DNA of 64,000 nt, from the NCBI RefSeq assembly GCF_047495875.1, contig NC_092497.1, positions 72,449,463 through 72,513,462 on the forward strand, read 5' to 3'. A program made the position numbers and the translations under genes. Shown piece by piece: positions 50,210-63,700 of the stretch. The notes beneath the pieces are model-generated. The model did no database searches, was not told the origin of the DNA, and saw only the letters and a program-made list of their open reading frames with translations. This stretch comes from Pithys albifrons albifrons (taxonomy: Eukaryota > Chordata > Aves > Passeriformes > Thamnophilidae). How positions within the stretch are numbered: position 1 is the first letter of the stretch; each line of letters starts with the position of its first letter.

Positions 50210-52078
50210 AGGCAAAGGAGGCAGGAGATCTGCATGGATAAGCAGGGAGTTTCTAGTAAATCTCAAATGTGACAAGAAGACCACTTGGAATTGAGTCTGA
50301 CAAGGGACATCAAGGACAACAAGAAGGGTTTCTATGAAGACGTCAGCACCAAAAGATTAGGGAAAACGTGGGGTTGCTGTTGAATCTGATGGATGTTCTG
50401 GTGACAGAAGACACAGAGAAGGCAGAATTACTGAATGCCTTCTTTGCCTCAGTCTTTACTGCTGAGACCAACACTCAGGAATCCCAGACCTGGCAGAAAA
50501 GAGAAGGCTGGAGAAAAGGAAGACTTCCCTTTGGTCTTAGAGGGTTGGGTTAGAGATTGGCAAGGCAGACTTGACACCATAAATCCATGGGCCCTGATGG
50601 GATGCACTCATGGGTACTGAGGGAGCTGGCAGATGTTGTTGCTAAGCCTCCATCATCTTTGAAAAATCCTGGAGAACAGGTGAGGTGCCTGATGACAGGA
50701 GAAAAGCCAACGTTACTCCCATCCTCAGAAAGAGCAAGGAGGACCAAGGAAACTATCAGACAATCAGCCACACCTCAGTCCCTGGAAAGGTGATGGAACA
50801 GATCCTTCTGGAGGTTGTCAACAAGAATCTAGAAGACAAAAAGTCATCAGGAGTAGTCAGCACAGGTTCATCAAGGGGAAATCCTGTTTGACCAATCTGA
50901 TAGCCTTGTGTGATATCATGGCGGGACAGGTCGATGAGGGGAGAGCAGTGGATGTTCCAACCTTGACTTCAGCAAGGCTTTTGACACTGTCTCCCATAAC
51001 ATCCTTGTAGGTAAGCTCAGGACATGTGGGTTAGATGAACTGACAGTGAGGTAGATCAAGAAGTGGCTGAATAGCAGAGCTCAGAGGGTCGTAATCAGCA
51101 GAGCAGAATCCAGTTGGAAGCCTGTAGTCAGTGGCATTTCCTAGGGATCAAAACCGGATCCAGTCTTATTCAACTTGTGTACCAATGATCTGGATGAAGG
51201 GATAGAATGTACCCTCAGAAAGTTTGCTGATGATATGAAGCTGGAGGGAGTGGTTGATAAACCTGGAAGCTGTGCTGCCATTCAGTGAGACCTTGATAGT
51301 CTGGAGAGTTGGGCAGAGAGAAACCTAATGAGGTTCAACAAGGGCACGTTCAGGGTCCTACACCTGGGGAGGAATAACCCCAAGTACGAGTACAGGCTGG
51401 GCCTGACCTACTAGAGAGCAGCTCTGCAGAGAAGGACCTCAGAATCTTGGTGGATGACAAGTTGTTCATGAGGCAGCAGTGTGCCCTTGCAGCCAGAAGA
51501 GGCAATGGTATCCTCAGGTGCACTGAGAGGAGCGTGACCAGTAGGTTGAGGGAGGTGATCCTCCCCCTCTACTTGGGTCTAGTGAGGTGATGTCTGGAGT
51601 ACTGTGTTCAGTTCTGGGCTCCTCAATACAAAAAAAAGACAAGGAGCTACTGGAGAGGGTCCAGCAGAGGGCCACAAGGATGATAAGGTGTATGGCGAAT
51701 CTCTCTTATAAGGACAAGACTGCAGAAGCTGGGTCTGTTTAGTTAGAGAAGACTGAGAGGGGAACTCATTAATCACATCAATAAATCAAAGGCAAGATGG
51801 GTGTGCCACTCTTGTTTCAGTGGTGCCCAGCAACAGGGCATGCAGTAATGGCCATAACTGAAACACAGGAAGTTTCACCACAATATAAGGAAGAAATGGC
51901 AGAGCACTGGAACAGGCTGCCCAGGGAGGCCATGGAATCTCCCTCTCTGGAGACATTCCAAACTCATCTGGATGTCTTCCTGTTAATCTGCTCTAGGTGA
52001 CCCTGCCTTGGCAGTGGTGTTGGACTAAATGATCTCCAAAGATCCCTTCCAACTCTAATAATTCTGTGATTCTGTGAT
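50210..52078 (+). mobile_element. CR1 LINE, 5'-truncated, about 1.9 kb, decayed ORF2
   Basis: The fragment spans much of the reverse-transcriptase half of CR1 ORF2 through its 3' end. Broken frames give ITEDTEKAELLN-like text (here VTEDTEKAELLNAFFASVFT near 50400-50470), MGPDGMHSWVLRELADVV near 50590, and downstream the RT palm region DPVLFNLCTNDLDEG-like near 51160-51200. Frameshifts and stops throughout show that it is dead. The 3' end is typical: GATCTCCAAAGATCCCTTCC followed by two ATTCTGTG units ending near 52078. It is antisense to PRUNE2. The 5' limit is approximate. Confidence 0.93.
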
Positions 52079-53707
52079 ACTGGGCTATTGCTATTTCTTG
52101 AATGAAACACCTTTTTTGTTAGAAAAATATTTTATGACATTTTTCATGCCAGTATTTAATCTAAAGTACTAGATGCTAAAATAATAGTATAGAGACATAA
52201 AACTTAGCACTCAAAAGGAAATTCTTTTGAGCTAACTTAATTCTGCAGCTCTTTGTATGTGTCCATGATGATGTTACGTAATTGCATACAATGTTACACA
52301 GATTGTTCCTGTAGATTTTTTTCCTGCTCTTTGAATTCTGTGCAAGTTTTCTAAAAAATACTCCCCCTGCGCGCCCCCCAAAAAGACTGAGGCAAACTAC
52401 TTTTAAAATCCTTGCATCAAAAAAATTCCTTACTTTCACACACACCCCACACCAAATGCACAGAAGGCAAGCATTTCCTTTCCTATTCTCATTTATACCT
52501 GGATTAGCCCAGTTACATAGACTTTGAAACATAAACCATACATCTGCCTTTCGCAGCTGGGGGCACATAATTCACAAAGTATAAATGTCTCTCTTCAGTC
52601 CTCAGTTTTGGTAACTACCACTGAGCAAAGACTTAGACATTTTAGGTTCTCTTTTATGTTTCTGTTGTTTGTATTTGAGGTACCTTTTTGTCTTCTTCTA
52701 CCTAAGAGTTCTTTTGATGCTGCCAAGCTACACTCACTCTGAATAAACAGCACTTCATCATGAACACAACACACTGTATGTGCAGCTCAACATGTTATTC
52801 CCCTGCATCTGACTCTTACCTAATAAATTACTGTTTTGGTTACAAATATACAAATACTGTTTATGAATCTACTCAAATGTGTCCATAAAATGCCTCTCCC
52901 TCCCTGTAAGTCAAAATTAAATTAAAAAAAACCTGTTTGTCAAATGCTTTGGAAGTAGCTTCCTTTCTGAGACTAGAGATGAAGTTCCACTTTGGTGCTT
53001 GCATAACCTAAAAATGAGGTTTATGTAAAATTCACATAGATTAATGCACAAAGAGTCAGGTGCCCATTTACCTTTGGACACTCAGATGTGAAATCTGAAT
53101 AGGGGGTTATGGTGAAGAATTATTGTGAATAAGGTCTGAACATCCAAACCAGTAACATTTTTTTCTGAAGATGCTAGTGTTGGGTAGATTTAAAAAAGTA
53201 TCAATATGTCCTTAGGCGTGGAAAAGTTACTTCAGTTATCCCACTTCTAATTGCAGTTGTAGCAATTAAAATATATTCAAATAAAAAATTTGAACTAGAG
53301 CTCTTTCAAAACCATCTGAAAATCCCTGATATCTTCTTATCTTAGTTACCCACTCACAACCTACTTAAGAAGACTGGGAGATCACAAAGGAGAACATAGG
53401 CAAATCAAGAATCTGCAAGGTGTTTTTTGGCTGTACATAGGGTAAATAAATGATCATTCTAAACCCTTCATGATGCTACACAGTCTTCTATCCACCTAAA
53501 ATGCAAGGAATTAGAAAGGTCCTGTTTAAATCATGAGACTGAAATGTAAACCTCATGAAAGTGACATTGACTGTGATAGTATCTGCCATGATTTCAGCCT
53601 GCATTTGGTACTGACAAAATGGTGGGCTGGGGAATGCCAAAAACCCTGCTGTCTCCAGTATTTTTGGCAAGGAACCTCTTAAACTGCTGTTTCCTGAAAA
53701 GACAAGC

Positions 53708-54080
53708 TGTTGCCTGAGAAAAAGACTCTAGGCTAATTTAGTAGCAGATAAGAGAGCAGAGGCTTTAATGAGCACCCAGGCTCAAGCAGGAATATATGTG
53801 TATCCCAAACACTGGTTTCATGAGTTTTATAATAATGTCCATGCAGTCGCTTTTCACACGTCCCTTGGTTCTGCCCTGTTATGCCCCAGGCACACCCAAT
53901 CAGGAATTGAGTCTGGGGGAGTTCTGGGACCGCTCTTTCATCATCATCTTTATATCACATCGGGTTCTTGGAGGTTTTCCAACATTCTGGTCTTCTAGGG
54001 CACTCTACTTATGATTAGGTCTCTTGGTGCAGGCCTTGAGGAGTTTTTCAGCCATTTTACTTTGAAAAAAAGACTAAACA
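53708..54080 (-). mobile_element. Putative solo LTR, minus strand
   Basis: In reverse complement it runs TGTTTAGTCTTTTTTTC to CTTTTTCTCAGGCAACA. It has a TATA-like ATTATTATAAAACTC and, about 70 bp later, a polyadenylation-like CTCATTAAAGCC, followed by a short R/U5-like end. This is the normal order for a compact LTR. It is unlike the other LTRs in the window. No target duplication was seen and its edges are approximate. Confidence 0.65.
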
Positions 54081-54123
54081 GCTAATGGAATTCTGAGGGG
54101 TTGATATGGGTATGGAGTTGATA

Positions 54124-54747
54124 TGTATAAACATTGAACAACTACATAGGCCAAAAATTTAGGCTTTAAAGTTCAGACCAGGCCTGGGAATTGTCAGCTG
54201 ACTTGAGCTGGGCTGAGCTAGCTAACAGCTGACTTCTTCTAGCCAATAATATTGTATTCCATACCATATTGCATCATCTCAAAAGGGGTAAGAGCTGGTG
54301 TGTGGGTGTGGCTTGTTCAGTTGCTTCACAGCTGTGGTCCCAGCAAGACACTCTGCTGTCCCAGGAGGGATGGGGAGGCCCAAGCCCAGAGCACCGGCTT
54401 ACCATCATGTTATCTGAGGGAAGCAAAATGTTTGTTCTTAGCTTTTCTCTCTGCTTAAGTCTGTCTCTGAAGAATTGACTTCTCTAGAATGATTTGTAGT
54501 TAAAATGGTAGAATTTGTGTTTACTGGGAGTGGGAAGTTATTTCTTGTTATACATAACTTGTGTGTGTGTCATGCTGTATCTTCATTTTCTCTTTTCTGT
54601 ATAAATACATATAGTTAGTTTCAGCTTAAACCTAGTTTGAAGGTTTTTTTCCTCTCCCTCTTCTTTTTCTCTTGGCAGGTTGAGAGGGGAGGAATCCTTT
54701 TCACCCTGTCTTGGACAGTTGGCGTTTTGCCAGCTCAACCCAAGACA
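54124..54747 (+). mobile_element. Solo LTR, same family as 17359-17971, plus strand
   Basis: It ends GCTCAACCCAAGACA at 54747 and aligns through most of its length with the reverse complement of 17359-17971. Shared blocks are ACTTGAGCTGGGCTG, ATTCCATACCATATT, TGGTCCCAG, CTGTATAAATACATATAG and the 3' end. The 5' end (about TGTATAAACATTG) is less clear and I could not find a matching target duplication, so the start is approximate. It follows another LTR after only about 40 bp. Confidence 0.82.
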
Positions 54748-57700
54748 GATTACTTTTACTGGTACATTAAAATCTGTGTTCACTATAACTACTTTTAAAA
54801 TCTATAAAAATTAAAAAATAAAAAAACAAACCTCTGAAGCATCAGTGCAAACAAGGCAAAGAAAAATTCCCCTGTCACAACGATGGCCACATGAAGAACC
54901 AGTACGTGCATGGAAGGCAGTCAGAGGTATATTTCTAGAGTCTAAGGTCAAGAACCACTAGGGCATCATAGAGCAATACTACGAATAGAATGGAACAAGA
55001 TCCAACATTCACATGCTAGCAATGGGAATTGCTATGACAACAAGGATGTGGCACCAAATGGCGGACAATGAAAGGTCAGTTCCACCAGTCAGGGCAGGAA
55101 CCAAGGATGAGTGTGAATGGCTGTGCTAAACCCCTGAAGGTGCTAAAATCTGAGTTTGCCTTGTGCCCTTTTGCTGTTTTTTTTTTTTTTTGCTAATTTA
55201 CTACATGCAGTCAAAAGGAATTGATGTAGCAACAGGGGATCCAGTAGCATGAGGCTGTAAGTTGGGAAGTTGCACAGTATGAATTGCTCCTAGTAGAGCA
55301 ATTGGACAGGAAATCTTCACATTGGGCCACATTAATATTAAGAATAGTGGACCTATACTACCTATGTGATTACTTGATCTAGCTACTTCAGGTTTTCACC
55401 ATTTCTTCCATGCTCTCAAATTTACTGAGTGTGTACTTCTTTCTTCCTGAGGTTGTCAGCACGTTGATGACTGAGGGAAGCAAAAAGATTAACTGAGCAG
55501 GCTACCTGTTCCTCTATATTGTGTATAAGATGAGAAGGAGATCATTTAAGTACTACATGTATTTCTCTCTATAGCCTTTGCTGTACTACATATATTCCCT
55601 TGGTGCAAAATAAACCTGGCCAGAGAAGTCTGCAGACAGCATCAACTTGGTGCTGACAATTACTTCACCTGTGAGTCCTTGCCTTTATCTAAAAGTGGAG
55701 GAAGAAGTTCTCATATTAACATTACTTCTATTTGACAGTAGAAATTAGGAATTTCCTTGTAAGAAAATCCTATTGTAGCTAAAATGATAAAAAGGTGGAA
55801 ATCACTTCTATGACCAGGGTGTCTCCAGCATGCTTATGCATGGATTGGAGGCTTATTCAAAGCTACAGCTGTCAGGGTTCCCAAAACTTAAAGAAATTGT
55901 AAAATTAGCTACAGGGTTTTCTCCTTAAAATGTTAGCACTAATAAAGATTGTTTTGAAAGAGACTTCAGAGAGGCTTTTCTTACTGAATTCAGCTGCCTG
56001 GTGCAAAACACTATCAACTGATGAGAGACTGCTCAGAGCAGCATGGGAATGGGTATAGGTGTGCCAGCACCACACACCACATTGAAAGAAAACATCTTTA
56101 ACAAAAATGTGAATTATTTCAAAATTTAGAAGTGCAAGAGGGCAAGAGATGCTTTACAGTGATATACAATTGACTATACTACTGAGGAAATTAAGCCACA
56201 TCTAAACACAGTCCAAGATAAACAAAATTATGTTGATCACATCCCATTTATTACTTAACTTCATAGCTTGTTGATAAGAAAACCTGACAAAAAAGTCACT
56301 ATCAAGCAAAGGTATAAAATCCAATTTCTCATTCTGTGACATGAAGCTTCTTACATTACTATTACTAAGCAAACTACTCAAATAACACTTTATAATTTAA
56401 GTTACTCAATTTTCCCATTAAAATAATTTTATTAAGCAACAATAAATGTTTCTCATAATTTTTTACTTCATTAAGCACATCCAGAAATGAAATACAAGGC
56501 AAATAGATCTTTTTAAAAGAGTAGTTCAGAGTAAATTTGCGTAAAATGCTGTTGACTAAGCTATTGAATGAAAGCCAGATCTGATTACGTCTTATCATTA
56601 GCCTACTTCATAAATTTTTTGATTGACTGGGCTATTAATCAATTAAAATTAATAAATAATTTTAAAATAAACAAAGGTAATGCTATTATTGTTAGTAAAT
56701 ATTATTAATTTAGGTAATAATTTCTTTTAAGGCTTAGTTTAATTCCATCCCTCTTCCCAAATATCCCTAAAGTTTACTCTTTTAACTCATATCAACAACA
56801 CAATTCCGATAATGCCTTCACAAGCATTCAAACAAATAAAGTCAGTTGCAAACAAGAAAGCCTTATAAACTGCCAAAGATTCTGTACTGAAAGATATGTA
56901 AACATATGGACTCTTACACAAATTTGCTAACTTAGGTAAAAACCAGAATGTTGCATGCATTATAAATGCTTACAGAAAATAAAACGTTTTCTTCAGAAGT
57001 GAAAAAATGCAAATAATTTCAAGTGTTAAACTGCTACATTCCCAGTGTAAAATACACAGTTGATGGATCATGGTAGGAAATACACTAACACAGAAAAACT
57101 ATGACAAAGATCAGTCAACTAGTCATTCTTATACTACTTTTCTTTACCTTATTAGCATGTGCTGGCTTGAGCATTAATTAATATTTGCATTCTATACAGC
57201 AAATAAACAGCATATGTAAACATTACCTGTTGTCATAAGTAACCTAACTGGATTGTAATTATACCTGAAATGTATGTACTTGAAAGAAATGGAATGTAGC
57301 AGTAAACGTATTTTGCATGGTTAACAGTAGTATGACTACTGGAGAAATTTAGTTTCATGATGAGCAATAAAATTCTGCTTTTTTCTTTTCTAATGTATAT
57401 AAATGTCTTATGCTGTAATATAACAATGTAGTGCACATACTGAAATTTACAAGTCTTTTTTTTATCATTTAGATAAGCAGAATGAGAAAGTTAAAGAAAT
57501 TCATAGACTTTTGAAGGATTTTTGAATATGACCTGTTACTTATAATGTATTTTTGCTGAGAAATACCATTTTATGTAGGCTGTATATTGTTAAACTTCTT
57601 TCTCTGAAACAGGATCTTACAAGAATCTCTTTTTAAAAATTTAATAGTTAACTATAAATGTGGATGATTCTTTAAAACAAGCAAAATCTCCAAGAAATAT

Positions 57701-60700
57701 GCAAAGAGAATCTGGAAATTCTGTCTCTTGCAATGCTTTCTGATTCATGATTCTGATTACCCAAATGAGCACTGCCAAGTGTACATTACACACACTTCTG
57801 ACTCTTCTAAGCTAACTGTGTCAATATTAACCTGACCAAATTAAGAACAAACTGTCTCTTTTGTTCTTCACACTCCTCACATGGAGAGCACAATATGGCT
57901 TTTGTCAGAGGTGCTTCATCATTTTGGCTCAAGGAAACTGTCAGTACAGTTTGGGATTTGTTATTCATGGGCAGATACCCTGATGGGTCTAATGAAGCCT
58001 TTCTGCTGACAACTCATTTGCTAAAAATACCCAACCGTCACAAAATATAAATGAGAAATATCATATCCCATTACAGTTTTTACAACTGATGCAATTATCA
58101 CAATACAGAAGTCAATACATATTGCTTCACACTGCATTCTCTTAATATTTCATGTTCGGTACTCCTGCATTCTGGTTTATTTCTATAGGATCACTGATAA
58201 AACTTTATGACATACTTAAATTGCAATATAATAGGGTAAACACCAATGTTATAGCACACATGCAGAGCTAACAGTCTGTGTGCCATTTGTTGTAAATGCA
58301 ACTAATTACTAGAGGCCCCCTCCTTTAAAAAAAAAGAGAGGCAGAAAAATACTTATTTTTTAATAAAAAGTTTTCAGGCTAAGGCCACTAAAAATTAAAA
58401 GAACAGTAGAAACAGACTGATAAGACTCCACAAACATGAACAAATGTATTTGTGGTTTTACCTCTTTTTTAATTATCAACTCCACTGGTGAAAATTACCT
58501 GCAAAAAATCACTTTTGTGTAAGAAAAGACTTCATTTTTCTGTTGTGAATTTTGATGTACAAAATAGCAGCTCTTCTACACTGATATTTATCAGTCTTCT
58601 GAAAATAGAAGCTAATTATGATTTCTTTATGTCTAAAGCTTCCAAAAAGAAATATGTATTACATCTTAAATAAAACAGCAGGAGAATGGGCATCTATGAA
58701 CTTTGTTATCTTGCTCTGTAACAACCTCAGTCACACTTTAACTTTTGGCATCTTAAACTTACCTTGGAGAGAATTTTGAACAGGAGGTACTACAGCATTG
58801 TGAATCACTGCATATGGAATATTGCAGTGAATGCCTGTTTACTACTAATGATGGCTGTGTTTATACATTTAATTTTCATTAAATTCAGAATAACTAAAAA
58901 AAAAAAGGCAAGAAGAATGATTCCTCTATGATAAAAAAATCCCTGTCATGCTTTGTTCAATGAATGTGTGCTTAGCCAGCTTCACACTGTAAACAGTACC
59001 TTTCGTTCAGCATTGGTACATTTTGTCATAGTGTCTTAACCACGATCTGCTCTTTATGAATTCACACGGCAGCTAAATAGGTTTTATTTGCATTTGATAA
59101 AAGTACAAATTCTATGTATGCAAATTCAGGCTTATCCATTTTAACATCTGTTTAACTAGAAGTTATAAAGGTGTGTATGTTTTATGTGTATTTAGCACAG
59201 CACATGATTTCCAAGGAAGTCTGGAAAGTCCCAATTCATTCATAAAACTTTAGATATAAAAATGTTGTTCAGCTAAACTGTCAAACTGCAGTTCCATTAT
59301 TCCCCATTTACAGAATTAGCTGAGATAGCTTTGAATTTAACAGCTATGGTACAACATCTTTGTGCATTTTAAATGACGGTATGATATCCATGTAACATAA
59401 GGAGATCATAATGGCCCGTTTGAGTTAGAGCGTTCTTCCTCCAGTTGGAATACATGCCCTCAGTGTCTGTTACTGCCACCCACCTGAAGGAACACAAATT
59501 CTTATCCACAAGTATGGCAGATTCTCCAGAGTGGTGAGGTGTAAAACTAACTCTCTGAAAGTAAACAGTCAAAAATTCTCCCTGGTGTTAGTGGGGTCTA
59601 TGCACAAGTACTCAAAGAAGATGATAGGTCAGAAGGGCTGGAGATGAAGCCCTGTTAAGACACTGACACTGCTGCAGAAGATAAATATTGAGGGCACACA
59701 GCCTAGAGACATTAACATAGGCAATGGTCTACGTACTGTTTTGCGTGCACTGAAATGAAATAATATTAGATTGCTGTGACCTCAAAATCTAGAAGAAAAG
59801 TTTTCAGAAGCACAGGAATGGAATCAAAGAATGGATGTACATCATCTAGTCTAGTGATAAAAACATGAAAGTGCTTGTTTATTTCCATCTTTAAGGGAAG
59901 AAATTCAAAGTGCTTGTAATTTGTCTCATTGTTAGTGGATATTTTCTTTAATAAAAGCCCCATGACTGATAGACATAATACTGCTACATTTTATTTGGTA
60001 GTTGAAGGGTAGAGTAGTTTCAAGTAGGTAAAAATGCAAAACACAGCAAAACATATAGATGTGATTTTCAAGTTTAGAGGTTTAAATGCCACCTCTTTTT
60101 TCAAACGTGTTTTTCAAACTCTGCCTCTGTAAAATAATGAAAAGGACAAACTGAAAAACTTCCAATTTTAACAGTAAGACCTGTGCTCCAAGTAGGTCAA
60201 TATAGGGAAATGTACTTGCCCTATGTTGAAATGTACTCCCTCCAGATAATTTTAAAGGTTGAAATAAGTATGTACATATTTTTCTGGAGGAAACTGCGTG
60301 CAGAGAAAAGTCTCTTATTTTGAAACACATGGGTATCCAACACCTAAAAGTAAAGGACCTCATTATACACCACATTTACAAGCAAGTATCAACCATAGAA
60401 AACATGCACAAAATGTGCACAAAGCTAAAAGGAAATATCTTCAAACTAAAGTACAGTGAAGTGTACACAACCTAATACACTATTTCCCTCAGAAACTTAT
60501 AGAAGAAAAAGAAGTACTGTTTCTTATTAATCAACAGGCCATGTGGACATGGCCTATGATAGACTTTTTAATTCTCCTTTATATTATTTTGCTTTCTGAT
60601 TCTAGGTTAAGGAATTCCATCTGAATTTTCCATAGCTTGTAAACCAATTAAAAATACTGACAAAAACACAACCTACTGCTTCATTTACAAGGTTCATTTA

Positions 60701-63700
60701 GTCACATACAATATTTGATTTCACTGCTGACGGATTAGCAAGTGATAACAAGCAAAAGTCTGACTTGCCAGACTATTGAATTAAAACATATAAAACTTCA
60801 CAACCATATATACACTGACCTGGAGCTGTCTCTTTTATCCAGCTAAGTCTCACATGTAAGATTATATGTAATAATTCATACCTTACAAAATAATCCCCAC
60901 ACAAACATGATAATGCAAAACCACATTTTTGGCTGTCAAGAACATTTCTGCTAAAATTAATCAACCATTCATCCATTCAGGCTCTTTGCATATCCTTTTG
61001 TCAAAGAGGGAATACTAAGAGATTTTTTCCTCTTTCACGCACTCATTCCAATGGTTTGTAAAATCCATCAAGCCTGAATTGATTTATTGAACTGTCTCCT
61101 TGCTCAGCAGTATAACTATAGCAAATGAACTGGTAACTTCTTAAAAAACAGCAGTGATTCAACAATATCTGGTTTATTTAATTTTTCTAACTTCAGATTA
61201 GCAATTTCTTAAGGGCACTGCCTTGCATTCTTTTGAAGTCTTATCTGCAATTTTACACCAGAATGTTTTGTTTCTATTTTCCCCCCCTTTTTAATATAAC
61301 AAAGGCATTTTTGATTTACAGCTGATACTGGAATCTACCTAAATCTTCACATCTTCAAGCTAGCTAGTATGCTTCTATTGCTAGTCAAGAGAGCTTTCAA
61401 ATTTAAATACAGTAGTGCTGTGTACTATTATGTGAGCTATCTTAGTCATTATGCTATAAATACTGAAAACTAATTACTCAGAGTTCTCACCTATTTCTTT
61501 ATGTACATAGACAACTTTGCATGCATATTCAACTGTTTTTATATTTATCTATTCCCATCACTAGTAATGAGAATTGTCATAAAAAAACAGTCAAGGCACA
61601 AACCCCAGAGATATGCCAAGCCATTTGAAACACTGTTTAAACATGGATTTTATCACTAAGCATCGTCCATTGAACCCCATGGAGCACATTTATCACTCAC
61701 CAGCTTTGCATTTTTCTTCATAAAGATATATGACCTTTGCCTATTAGATTTCATTAGCAGGGCACCATACAAGGCTCCTCTGCAGATGACAGGATAGAAA
61801 GCTAAACAACCTCGCCTGAAGGATTTGTGAGAACAAGCCCATCTTCAATCTTTGTCCCTGGGAGGCACTTCTAACACCTGCCAACCACAGCACTATCATC
61901 AGAAAAACATTTAGAGATTTATCTTCAGGCTGGTGATTATAAGAGATAATTTGTTTGGGGTATGGATAAAGTTGGTCTAGCATAAACAAACTACAAGCTC
62001 AAATTATACGATGAACCTCATTAACTATTGATTTAACCACTGCAAATCCATGAAAAACTGTTGTATCAAAATGTTAATTCTTCATGAAGATTTAATCAAA
62101 ATTAAAACAAAATGCTCAGGCAGGATGGCAGGCTATTCTTATGTACCCTTTCAATGGTTGCAGCTTAAACTGGAAATGTAGGCTTGCTTTATCATAACAA
62201 TGACGTTATACTATTGCTACTTTCCCCTAAATAGGAAGTTTTGTGTGGTAAAAAGTTTTATATCTCTAGTTGCTGCCTCTGTAGAAAAATGAACAGTGCT
62301 TTCTCTGCTGCTTTCAGGAACACCTTATTTTGGAGACAGCAAGACTAGATATATCATTAAAAATACTTTTAATACCAAGAAGCTAGCCATATTGTAAATA
62401 GATACCATCACAGGCAGATAGTCTAAAGAATTATGTATACATTAAGACCATTTATATAATACTTATTGCACATGTTCTCTGGGTTCATAATAGGAAATAA
62501 CTTACTCCTAATCTTTGAAAATTACTTTCACTGAAGTTAGTAATAAATCATCAGCCTTCAGCCCGGGCCATATTTAGAAATAATATAGCCACATTAGTCC
62601 TGAGGTCTTTTTTTGGGGGTGGGGGGTATTTGGGTTTTTATCCTTCTTTTCTCCTACAAGGGAAGCTAGCCCTGTCCCCTCTTTGGCAAAGGAGAGGAAA
62701 AAATGCTGCCACACTTCCTATTGCGATCCAAAGAGAAGAGTCAGCAAATGTTTTCACTTGATGTTGTTGGGATATGGCCTAGCAGAGTTCCACTGCACCA
62801 TTGTCTCTGACAACAACCCTGTTTCTTAACATTACTACTGAGAGAGAAAGCTTATTTCTGTATAAAAGGTAGAAGGCAAGATGCAATTCCTCCATCAGTG
62901 CAGAATTCTAACCAAATCATTCACTGTGCCTTGTACTTAATAACAAAATATCAATGTTTTTAACACTAGTATAGACTGTAGAAGAAGCAAAAATCTTTTG
63001 GATGAAACTCCAAAACTTGCAGGTAAAACAGGCAAAAGAAGAGAAGAAATTTTGAAAATATTTTTCGGGATGACATCTCTCAGCATTAATTGCTTCTTAA
63101 TGGGAATGGTGTTTAATGTGAAATTATTAGTTCATCAATAAAAAAAAAAAAGACAAACCAACTAAATATGCTGAGAAATACAGTTTCTGTTTGCTGGTTC
63201 AGTTACCAAAATTGTTAGCAATTTATAAGCCCTTAAATTCTCTTAAGTTAGATGGAAATTTAATGTTTACAAGTTAAATGGCAATTTAATTTTTTTTCTT
63301 TTTACTTTCTACCTTTTTCTTCCCCTGTCACATCTAATTTGCTCATTTATTCAAGCAATTCACAATCTCACTTCAAGAATAAACCACAGTTACTTAATTG
63401 TTAAAGCTATTTCACTCCACATGTATAGACAGAAAAATGATGTTGCAAGATAATTGACAGAAAATAAAATATCCTGCTTTGAAAATTATCAACTGATAAT
63501 AAATCAAAAGAACCATTTGTGCAGGATATAGATCTATCACTTTTAATATATTCTAAGTTGTTAATATGCCAATTTCGGATTGTTTCCTCAGATTGTAGTA
63601 ACTGGCAAAGCCTGTTTGATCTAGCTGTCTCCTGCTTTTCTAAAGGGGGTGTTTGATTCCTCTCAGTCTTGTAATTGCAAACCATTTTTCTCAAAAGCTT

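Noticed and set aside
50368..50891. Plus-strand open frames that look protein-like
   Set aside because: They are pieces of the decayed CR1 reverse-transcriptase frame, interrupted by frameshifts and stops.
58740..58810. Donor-like CCAAG|GTAAGT on the minus strand in the upstream intron
   Set aside because: The preceding sequence has an in-frame stop in the plausible frame and does not match the prune-like domain exons expected there.
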